The position numbers and the translations under genes were made by a program. Under the pieces are notes generated by a model. It saw nothing but the letters and a program-made list of their open reading frames with translations. It did no database searches and was not told the DNA's origin. Below, in pieces: positions 57,401 to 64,000 of a DNA stretch of 64,000 bases; positions within the stretch are counted from its first letter, which is position 1, and each line of letters begins with the position of its first letter. Origin of the DNA: JBGRQA01 sp041725895 (GTDB taxonomy: Bacteria > Bacteroidota > Bacteroidia > Bacteroidales > Marinifilaceae); contig JBGRQA010000018.1 in the NCBI GenBank assembly GCA_041725895.1, positions 54,241-118,240 on the forward strand, given 5' to 3'.

Positions 57401-59977
57401 AGGCAATTGATCAAGGAATTGTTTGAAAGCTGTAAGCCAGATCACATAGTACATTTATGTAGCCTTTCCAATGAAAATAGTTATTCAGATCATCTGTTAG
57501 AAATAGAGAAAAGCCTGTCTGATAATTACTATAGTTTGATAAAACTTGCGCAGGCCTTAGGAACACACTCTTTGATTGATAAGATTAGCCTGAGTGTGAT
57601 TACAAATAATGTTTTTGATATTATTGGTAAAGACTCCTGTTATCCTGAAAAATCGTCCGTTCTTGGTCCTGTAAAGATTATCCCGTTGGAATATCCCAAT
57701 GTATCATGTCGGGCAATTGATGTAGATTTTGAGGAGTGTTTGAATGGTGTAGGTGTTCGGAATTTGCTCATGGAGCTTAATTATGAATCCGAAGATGTTC
57801 TGATTGGTCATAGAAATAGTAAGAGATGGAAGCAATCTTTTGAACCAGTGATGTTGGATAAATCAGAGGAGGGAGCATCATACAAGTTTAGAGCTGATGG
57901 TGTCTACATGATTACTGGTGGATTAGGTGGAATCGGATTTGTTTTGGCAAAAATGTTAATTCAAGAATATAATGCAAATGTTATACTTCTGGGAAGGACT
58001 GAATTAGAAAATAATTCTAATGCAAACATAGAACATCATAACCTTAATGAGAGAGAACTACGATTTCAGGAGCTGAAGAGGTTAAAAAGTGATATAAAAT
58101 ATTTCAATGTTGATGTTTCTGATTGTGCGGAAATGAATCGATTGAAAAATAGGCTGGAAAAAGAGTATACGAAAATTGACGGAATATTGCATTTGGCAGG
58201 GAATCCTGATGGACGGTTGATACAATTAAGAACCCAGGAGGATGAAAGGAATGTTTTTGCCTCTAAAATAAAAGGGACAATAATTATTGAAAGAATTTCA
58301 CAAGATCTTGGAGTTGATTTTATTCTATACGGTTCTTCCCGGAGTTCATTTATTCCTTCTCTTGCTCATGTGGGGCACACTGCAGCAAATAATTTTATTG
58401 ATACCTATGTCCATTATCTGAATAATGTAGATGATACGAAAAAGAGGTTGTCCATTAATTGGAATGCATGGGGTGAGATAGGTCAAGCTTATGAAGCTAA
58501 TTTATTAATGAAAAGCAAATTTACGCTTGATAAATTGTCAAAAAAGAATCTTGACCATGTAATATTTCAAAATTACTATACCCTTGATGATATTAATGTT
58601 TTTGAAGGAATTTTAACGGTTAATGATTGGATCGTTGGAGAACACAAAATTGCTGGTATTTATGCACTTCCCGGAACAGCTTATCTGGAACTTGCTAGAA
58701 TGGCTATGGAGATTATTGACGGCAGCCCTTTGGTTTCATTGGAGGATGTGTTTTTCATACAACCATTTTCAATAAATGAGAATGAAAAAAGTGAGCTGAG
58801 GGTTTTGTTAAAGCCTGATGGAGAGGGGTATGAGTTTTCTGTTGTTAGTCAATTAACAACAGGCGAGGGAGGTTGGAAAGAACATGCTATCGGTAGAATT
58901 TCTGCCCTTAAGAAGAAGCAATTGAGTGTAAGTAATTTCCAATCATTAAAGCAAAGATTAATTAATGATGGTATAACTCAAGAGAACATTCAGGCAGGGA
59001 ATAATGATTTTAAGAATTTTGGAGAAAGGTGGAGTAGCGAGATACGTGTTGTTGAGTCTGAACTGGAGGTTCTTAAGGCGGTGTCTTTGCCGGATAAATT
59101 TGAAGAGGATTTAATAGATTATCAGATTCATCCAGCTCTTTTGGATTGTGCTGTAGGCACAAGTGTTAAGGAGGGATTTTATTTGCCTTTTAATTACAAT
59201 AAAGTCAATCTTTTCAAGCCCTTGGAGAAAGATATAATTGTTCATGTTAATAATATTAAACGGATTAATGAAAACAGGGGGACAGTTAGTTCTGATCTTT
59301 TGATTTGTAATTTGAAAGGGGAATTGTTGCTTGAGGTTAAGGGTTACTCTAGATTAAAATCCTCAGGATTGTCCGATCGTTCTGATATGGATATCAATAG
59401 AATTGTACCAAAAGAATCTGACCTTTTAAGCCGGGTGAAATCTTATGAATTTAGTAATGATTCCTTGGATTCACTTAAGGAATCACTTACCAATACTGAA
59501 GGAATCGAAGTATTTAAACGCATAATGCAAGTACACGAACATTATTCCCAGGTTATTGTTTCGAAATCAGATATTTCCAAATATCTATTGAAAGTGGCTA
59601 GTTTACAAACTAAAGATATTGACCCGGTTATTGTTCAAAAGGATACAAAAGCATTATTAATTCCAAGGCCTAATCTTTCGGTAGATTATGTTGGTCCAGA
59701 GAATAGCATACAAGAGAAAATTGCAAATATAGTTGAAGATTATTTAGGGTTTGAAAAGGTGGGGATCCAAGATGATTTTTTTGAGTTAGGTGGTGATTCA
59801 TTAAAGGCTATTTACGTCTTAAATAGTGTTTATAAAGAATTTTCCATTCGAATACCTATTACAGAATTCTTTAAAGCACCTACGATTAGTAAGCTCTCCT
59901 TGAACATTGAAATTGCTTTGAGTGGAAATGCAGAAACCCAGAATGCTAACGAAGATATTGAAGAAGTAATTATATGA
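54470..59977 (+). CDS. Type I PKS module, KS-AT-KR-DH-ACP, KR lacking its Tyr
   Basis: A 1835-residue module, overlapping the NRPS before it by 8 bases. KS has Cys180 (ACSTSLVA) and both His motifs. AT has GHSFGE (Ser627) and RASHS (723-727) at the substrate motif; this is nearer to the YASHS of methylmalonyl ATs than to HAFHS, so a branched extender is possible. A KR follows with GGLGGIG (~1150), but the catalytic Tyr position is His1303 (GHTAANNF), so reduction is doubtful. Next comes a DH-like double hot-dog region with His1392 (HKIAGIYALP) and Asp1559 (HPALLD). ACP Ser1777 is in GGDS. The DH lying after the KR is the reverse of the usual order. The C-terminus (NEDIEEVII) fits a partner for the docking domain of the next gene, which overlaps by 4 bases. 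Confidence 0.92.
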   Translation: MNNMQYTGFEVAVVGMACRFPGANNVAEFWQNIIDGKETISFFSDEELRKKGFSEDDLKNPNFVAAAGILDDSLCFDPAFFGYTPKEAEVMDPQVRVFHECIWSALEDSGYDSEVFKGRIGLYGGIAPNYHWEGYCELSGKNNLVGSSKAKYLNNKDFMAGLISYKLNLKGPAFSFYTACSTSLVAIHLACQALINGECEMALAGGGTNNGDSISGYLYREDMHMSKDGHNRTFSKDASGTVPSQGVGAVVLKRLSDAVRDRDHIYGVVKGSAINNDGTRKVGFMAPSVGGQTEVIRSALRMANLKSEDIGYVETHGTATKLGDPIEIASLTDAFGTMKKNYCALGSVKSNIGHTDCAAGVAGFIKTVLMLNNKLLPPSLHCNKVNPKINFKESPFYVNTELKKWDNISNYPLCAGVSAFGIGGTNAHAILCEAPKVNRSNEFSKEHLVVLSAKTESILENISENLVQFLKTNSDVRIADVAYSMNIGRRDFEIRKAIVAKNIDELIDKLSISNFDPNNKSTVNSRVNREVIFVFSGQGSQYVNVGVELYHREEVFKKEIDQCCRIASRVLDVDFFQILFPSVVNQQTIESINELSYSGPAKFIIEYAMAKLLISYGIEPTAMIGHSFGEFAVAVIAGVFKLEDAMQLIVARGKAMEKAVPGAMTSVPLSVEELSPLLCESLSVAAVNSSHLTIVSGAIPEIEKLEQQVMKMGFECLRLNFPRASHSKLMEISANIFKENVAKIQLNPPKIPYISGLTGQWVTPAEATTPTYWARHLVDTVQFSSGINELLKYKNPVFIQVGSDKGLPMIINQHKKTKSSFQSFNMLKQDKEGMGDYEFFLEQVGQLWLAGIMVDWQKYYHSKKGYRIPLPTYPFERNLFPFKLKELDGLNLREENKLSDISNWYYVPTWIKTNVIPKQSLQNGCWLIFNDKYGVGSRLSTELQRLNQIVVQVDSGEKFCKLNDRYYSIDTDNPGDYRQLIKELFESCKPDHIVHLCSLSNENSYSDHLLEIEKSLSDNYYSLIKLAQALGTHSLIDKISLSVITNNVFDIIGKDSCYPEKSSVLGPVKIIPLEYPNVSCRAIDVDFEECLNGVGVRNLLMELNYESEDVLIGHRNSKRWKQSFEPVMLDKSEEGASYKFRADGVYMITGGLGGIGFVLAKMLIQEYNANVILLGRTELENNSNANIEHHNLNERELRFQELKRLKSDIKYFNVDVSDCAEMNRLKNRLEKEYTKIDGILHLAGNPDGRLIQLRTQEDERNVFASKIKGTIIIERISQDLGVDFILYGSSRSSFIPSLAHVGHTAANNFIDTYVHYLNNVDDTKKRLSINWNAWGEIGQAYEANLLMKSKFTLDKLSKKNLDHVIFQNYYTLDDINVFEGILTVNDWIVGEHKIAGIYALPGTAYLELARMAMEIIDGSPLVSLEDVFFIQPFSINENEKSELRVLLKPDGEGYEFSVVSQLTTGEGGWKEHAIGRISALKKKQLSVSNFQSLKQRLINDGITQENIQAGNNDFKNFGERWSSEIRVVESELEVLKAVSLPDKFEEDLIDYQIHPALLDCAVGTSVKEGFYLPFNYNKVNLFKPLEKDIIVHVNNIKRINENRGTVSSDLLICNLKGELLLEVKGYSRLKSSGLSDRSDMDINRIVPKESDLLSRVKSYEFSNDSLDSLKESLTNTEGIEVFKRIMQVHEHYSQVIVSKSDISKYLLKVASLQTKDIDPVIVQKDTKALLIPRPNLSVDYVGPENSIQEKIANIVEDYLGFEKVGIQDDFFELGGDSLKAIYVLNSVYKEFSIRIPITEFFKAPTISKLSLNIEIALSGNAETQNANEDIEEVII

Positions 59978-62900
59978 ATGCCCTAGAAATAATAATCGAG
60001 TTAAAAAAGTTAAATGTAAAACTTCTTATACAAGATGGAAATTTGAAATTGTCTGCAGCCAGGGGAGTTCTGACAAATTCATGGCTTGAGTTAATTAAGC
60101 AGCACAAGACTGAAATTATTGATATCTTATCTAAAGCCGAAAAGGATATTGAAGGAGTAGTTATTCAAAATGTTGAGAAGAAAGATTTTTATATGATGTC
60201 TTCTACTCAAAGCAGGTTGTATTCTCTCCAAATGTTTGATGTTAATTCCAAAGCGTATAATATTCCACGTGTAATCCCATTAGGTACCGACGTTAATGTT
60301 GATAGAATAAAAGCTGTATTTCATCAATTGATTGAACGTCATGAATGCTTACGTACAAGTTTTCATTTATTAGGTGAAGGTGCTTTTCAACGGATTCATG
60401 AATCCGTTGAATTTGATATTTCAATTCATAGAATAGATCATGAGCAACTGGATAATTTTATACATAGTTTTGGTATTGCATTTGATCTTTCCAAGGCTCC
60501 ATTACTGAGAGCGGTGATAATTATTACTGATAGAGGAGAGCACTTTTTGTTATTGGATATTCATCATATTATTAGTGATGCCACATCGAATTCCATTTTA
60601 GAAAAAGATTTTGTGCGTTTGTATGCCGGTGAGGATATTCCCCCTTTGCGTTTACAGTTCAAGGATTATTCTGAATGGCAAAAAACTTCGAGAAGGAAGG
60701 AGAAAAGGTTAAAGCAAGAGAATTACTGGTTAAGTAAGTTTCGTGATGATATACCGGTTCTAAATCTTCCAACCGATTTTCCAAGGCCAATAATAAAGAG
60801 TTCAGAAGGGGCAGTTGTCGATTTCGTATTAACATTGGACGAATCCACAGGGATAAAAAATTATGCAAAATCAACAGGACAGACGCTATACATGGCTCTT
60901 CTGTCTGCTTTTTCAATTCTTCTGTCAAAGATTAGTGGCCAACAAAAACTAATTATTGGCACCCCAATTGCCGGAAGAAATCATGTGGATTTGGAAGGAA
61001 TTGTGGGAATGTTGGTCAATACCTTGGCAATTGTAGTTGAAGTAGATGGTAGCACCCTACTTCGGGATTTTGCTAAAAATGTGAAGGAGGATGTAGTCTC
61101 ATCTTTTGAGTACCAGGATTATCCATTTGAAGATTTAGTGGATCGATTATCGATTGAGCATAGCGCTAGCCATAATCCTCTGTTTGACGTCATGTTTAAT
61201 ATGTTGAATCATGCAGAGAAGGATGGTAGTTCTTTTAATATGGATGAAGATGAATATATTCACCGGCCGGCGAATTCCAAGTTTGATATTTCATTAGTTG
61301 CTTCAACCAGGGGGGGGCATATTTTGCTCAGTTTTGAGTATTGTACAAAATTGTTTAGGGCTGAAACAATTGAACGTTTTATTGGTTGTTTCCGCCAGGT
61401 TGTCAGACATCTACATGGCCGACTAAATGATTCCTTGTCGGATATAGTTTTAATTTCGGAGGAAGAGAAACGGGAAATATTATATAGTTTCAATAATATA
61501 GAAACGAGTTATCCGAAAGATAAAACAATTGTTGATTTATTTGAAGATCAAGTGCAAAACACCCCCACTAATATTGCTGTGGTTTATGAGGGGGTGGAAT
61601 TGCAGTATGATCAGCTCAATCGTAGAGCCAATCAGTTAGCCGAAATACTAATTGAAAGAGGAGTGCGACATAATGCTATTGTAGGTGTGGAGCAAGCTTC
61701 CTCTTCTCAATATATAATATTTATTCTTGCTGTTTTAAAGGCAGGAGGAGCATTTTTACCCATTGATCCAAGTTTGCCAGCTTTACGAAAAGAATATATT
61801 GCCAATGATAGTGGAATTCAATATGTCATTCTGAATAGTTCTTCCAGTGCGGTTATTTATTCCAATATTGAAGTTGTTAATTATGAGGGATTGAATTTAA
61901 CGTTATATAATGAAGAGAATCCTTGTTGTGATATTAATGGCTCAGATTTGGCTTATGTGATATATACCTCTGGTTCCACGGGGCGTTCAAAGGGAGTTCT
62001 GCTCGAACATAAGGGGATAGTAAGTGAAAATCATTTGTGGGATGATTATTTAAATATAAACGCCTCAGATAAGTGTTTACAGTTTGCTAGTATTTCGTTT
62101 GATGCATCGATTTGGGAGATATTTATGTCGCTTTTAAATGGTGCTAGTCTATATATTCCGACAAAAGAGATAAAGGAAAGCACACTTTTGTTTGAGAAAT
62201 ATTTAATTGATAATAGAATTACTGTGGTTTCCTTGACTCCAGTTTATGCTAATTTGTTGAATGAGAGTTCAACAAAATTTATCCGTTTGTTAGTAACAGG
62301 AGGATCAGAAACGAATGGAAAACTTATTAATAGGTTTAAAAATATACGTTATATAAATTCTTATGGACCAACGGAAACTAGTGTCTGTGCTACTTGTTGG
62401 GATACCTCGGAATATGAAAAAATTAATAAAGTCGTAATTGGACGCCCTATTCGGAACATAAAAACTTATGTGATGAATACTCAAATGCAATTACAAGGAA
62501 TTGGACTTTCTGGGGAGTTGTGTATAGCTGGTGTTGGAGTGGCAAGAGGATATATGAATCAACCCGAACTTACGAACCAGCAATTTGTTGAACTGCCTAA
62601 TTTTAATGACGGAATATTGTATAGAACTGGAGACTCAGTTCGTTGGTTATCAGATGGGAACTTGGAGTTTTTAGGCCGAATTGATAACCAGGTGAAAATA
62701 AGAGGTTTTCGTATCGAACCTGAAGAGATTAAGTGTATTTTGATGGAGCATAAGTATGTGCAAGAGTGTGCGGTTGTTGTAATTGAAGAAGCAGGAGAGA
62801 AAAAATTATGTGCATATATTGTTTTGGATAAATCGCTTGCCATTGAGGAGATTAAGAGTTATTTGGTTGGATTGATCCCCGATTATATGGTTCCATCGTA

Positions 62901-63291
62901 CTTTTCCGTAATTAATGAGCTACCCGTTAATCGAAACGGGAAAATTGATTACAAGTTATTACCATTACCAGATAAATCTAATGTGTACACTTATGTTGCT
63001 CCTTCAAATGATATTGAGGAACAATTGACTTCAATTTGGTCTGATATTTTGCATATTTCGAAGGGAGAATTAAGTGTTACGGCTAATTTCTTTAGTCTTG
63101 GCGGACACTCCTTGAAAGCAATCACTTTATCGGCAAGAATACATAGCGAATTTAATGTAGAAATAGGTTTGAAGGAGATATTCTCCTCTCCTACAATTAA
63201 AGGTCTGGCATCTATGATAGAAGTTATCCTTTTAGATGAAGGAAATGATAGGATAGATGAAAATGTCAAAAGGGAAAAATTAATTATATGA
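59974..63291 (+). CDS. NRPS, docking-C-A9-T
   Basis: A 1105-residue single module. Residues 1-55 are a TubC-type docking domain (ALEIIIELKKLNVKLLIQ). C has HHIISDA (His197, His198, Asp202; Ala for the usual Gly). A9 (Tyr664) reads DAWSVGSVCK by eye, nearest to the Phe code of GrsA (DAWTIAAICK), so an aromatic or large hydrophobic residue is predicted with moderate confidence. T has GGHS (Ser1046). Start and stop overlap neighbours by 4 bases (ATGA) on both sides, so it is translationally coupled. The C-terminus (VKREKLII) is probably the docking partner of the next protein. Confidence 0.93.
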   Translation: MNALEIIIELKKLNVKLLIQDGNLKLSAARGVLTNSWLELIKQHKTEIIDILSKAEKDIEGVVIQNVEKKDFYMMSSTQSRLYSLQMFDVNSKAYNIPRVIPLGTDVNVDRIKAVFHQLIERHECLRTSFHLLGEGAFQRIHESVEFDISIHRIDHEQLDNFIHSFGIAFDLSKAPLLRAVIIITDRGEHFLLLDIHHIISDATSNSILEKDFVRLYAGEDIPPLRLQFKDYSEWQKTSRRKEKRLKQENYWLSKFRDDIPVLNLPTDFPRPIIKSSEGAVVDFVLTLDESTGIKNYAKSTGQTLYMALLSAFSILLSKISGQQKLIIGTPIAGRNHVDLEGIVGMLVNTLAIVVEVDGSTLLRDFAKNVKEDVVSSFEYQDYPFEDLVDRLSIEHSASHNPLFDVMFNMLNHAEKDGSSFNMDEDEYIHRPANSKFDISLVASTRGGHILLSFEYCTKLFRAETIERFIGCFRQVVRHLHGRLNDSLSDIVLISEEEKREILYSFNNIETSYPKDKTIVDLFEDQVQNTPTNIAVVYEGVELQYDQLNRRANQLAEILIERGVRHNAIVGVEQASSSQYIIFILAVLKAGGAFLPIDPSLPALRKEYIANDSGIQYVILNSSSSAVIYSNIEVVNYEGLNLTLYNEENPCCDINGSDLAYVIYTSGSTGRSKGVLLEHKGIVSENHLWDDYLNINASDKCLQFASISFDASIWEIFMSLLNGASLYIPTKEIKESTLLFEKYLIDNRITVVSLTPVYANLLNESSTKFIRLLVTGGSETNGKLINRFKNIRYINSYGPTETSVCATCWDTSEYEKINKVVIGRPIRNIKTYVMNTQMQLQGIGLSGELCIAGVGVARGYMNQPELTNQQFVELPNFNDGILYRTGDSVRWLSDGNLEFLGRIDNQVKIRGFRIEPEEIKCILMEHKYVQECAVVVIEEAGEKKLCAYIVLDKSLAIEEIKSYLVGLIPDYMVPSYFSVINELPVNRNGKIDYKLLPLPDKSNVYTYVAPSNDIEEQLTSIWSDILHISKGELSVTANFFSLGGHSLKAITLSARIHSEFNVEIGLKEIFSSPTIKGLASMIEVILLDEGNDRIDENVKREKLII

Positions 63292-64000
63292 TTGCATCTG
63301 AACTTATATTAAAGCTTTTAAAATCAGGAGTAATTTTAAAATTAGATAATGAAAACTTAATTGTAGAAGCTCCTTCAGGAATTATCGATGCTGATTTAAT
63401 AGAGGAGTTGAAAACGAAGAAGGCTGAAATAATTGAGCTACTTAAATTAAAACAACGAAATACTGACTATTATCAAATAGAGAAATCCGTTTTAAAAGCT
63501 ACATATAAACTCTCCCCAGCTCAATTGCGCTTGTTCTTATTACAGGAAATTCAGACTGAATCCACGGCATATAACATCCCGTTTATGATTCCTGTGGATT
63601 TTGAAGTTAATGTATGCAAGATTTCTCAAATTTTTGAAAAGTTAATACACCGTCATGAAAGTTTGCGTACTGGCTTTGAACTGGAAAATGGGACTCCTGT
63701 TCAACGTATCCACGATTCTGTTGAATTTAGTATTGAGGAATTTTTCTTTGATTCTTGTACTGAGAAAGGGTGGAAAGAGAAGTTTATACAGTGTTTTGAT
63801 TTATCAAAACCGCCTTTGTTAAGAGTTGCTTTGGCTACTGTTGATGAAAATGAAAAATTGCTTATGATCGATATGCATCACATCATAAGTGATGGGGTTT
63901 CCCATGCTATTCTGGAGCGGGAGTTCCGGGCGCTGTATTCGGGGGAAGCGTTATCTCCCCTGAAGCTTCAGTACAGGGATTACTCGGAGTGGCAGCAAGG
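63288..64000 (+). CDS. NRPS beginning with docking-C, cut by window edge
   Basis: The frame starts with ATGA overlap at 63288 and is open to the right edge (about 237 residues seen). Residues 1-55 are a third TubC-type docking domain (ELILKLLKSGVILKLDNENL). The C domain that follows has HHIISDG at His197-Gly203, the same numbering as in the preceding protein. The last ~110 bases become richer in G and C (from about 63890), as in the module at 47370. At least one further module and the release step lie beyond the window. Confidence 0.9.
   Translation, partial: MIASELILKLLKSGVILKLDNENLIVEAPSGIIDADLIEELKTKKAEIIELLKLKQRNTDYYQIEKSVLKATYKLSPAQLRLFLLQEIQTESTAYNIPFMIPVDFEVNVCKISQIFEKLIHRHESLRTGFELENGTPVQRIHDSVEFSIEEFFFDSCTEKGWKEKFIQCFDLSKPPLLRVALATVDENEKLLMIDMHHIISDGVSHAILEREFRALYSGEALSPLKLQYRDYSEWQQ

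Noticed and set aside
1..64000. CRISPR arrays, tRNA or rRNA genes, insertion sequences
   Set aside because: None seen on reading; internal similarity is explained by repeated NRPS domains.

Overview
All genes in this window read on the + strand, in low-GC DNA with few Shine-Dalgarno sequences. The left flank carries a TlpA-like thioredoxin and a MacB/FtsX-type permease of the kind common in Bacteroidota. The organism is most likely a member of the Bacteroidota, and the oxygen-independent enzyme chemistry suggests an anaerobic or microaerobic lifestyle. I cannot name a genus.

Left flank (1-4900): the 3' part of a glycosyltransferase-like gene, a secreted thioredoxin-fold protein and an FtsX-type permease. 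A 644-base non-coding stretch with hairpins separates them from the rest.

From 5545 to the right edge the window is one very large hybrid NRPS/PKS gene cluster, and it continues past base 64000 without a release domain. Order: NRPS (C-T*-C-A1-T-C-A2-T-C); B12-type radical SAM and U32-like protein; NRPS (half-C-A3-T-C-A4-T); PKS (KS-AT-KR-ACP); a 3-amino-5-hydroxybenzoate (AHBA) sub-cluster with oxidoreductase, ROK kinase, type II dehydroquinase, AHBA synthase and HAD phosphatase; stand-alone C domain; a second B12 radical SAM, a second U32 protein and a third, larger radical SAM protein; NRPS (half-C-A5-T-C-A6-T); NRPS (dock-C-A7-T-C); NRPS (half-C-A8-T); PKS (KS-AT-KR-DH-ACP); NRPS (dock-C-A9-T); NRPS (dock-C..., cut by the window).

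Reading of the pathway: AHBA is made by the five sub-cluster enzymes plus aminoDAHP and aminoDHQ synthases that are not in the window. It is probably activated by A4, which lacks the usual amino-acid-binding Asp. It would be acylated on its aromatic amine by the upstream peptide and then extended by the first PKS. By-eye specificity codes suggest a basic residue (A1), a Val-like residue (A2), Asp-like (A6), Ser (A7, code identical to the EntF serine code as I recall it) and Phe-like (A9). A3, A5 and A8 are unassigned.

Most interesting pattern: at three places a module is split between C and A. The protein carrying the C domain ends in a short tail with Phe at -3 and Phe/Ile/Leu at -1 (best form DDFDF). 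The next NRPS in the assembly line begins with only the second half of a C domain. Two radical SAM and two U32-like proteins encoded at two of these junctions carry the same tail. I propose that the half-C domain is a recruitment platform that brings the C domain and oxygen-independent tailoring enzymes to one acceptor module. This would be an anaerobic parallel to the interface and X domains that recruit oxygenases in other NRPSs. A separate docking system (TubC-type N-terminal domains with acidic or hydrophobic C-termini) is used at the other NRPS junctions on the right.
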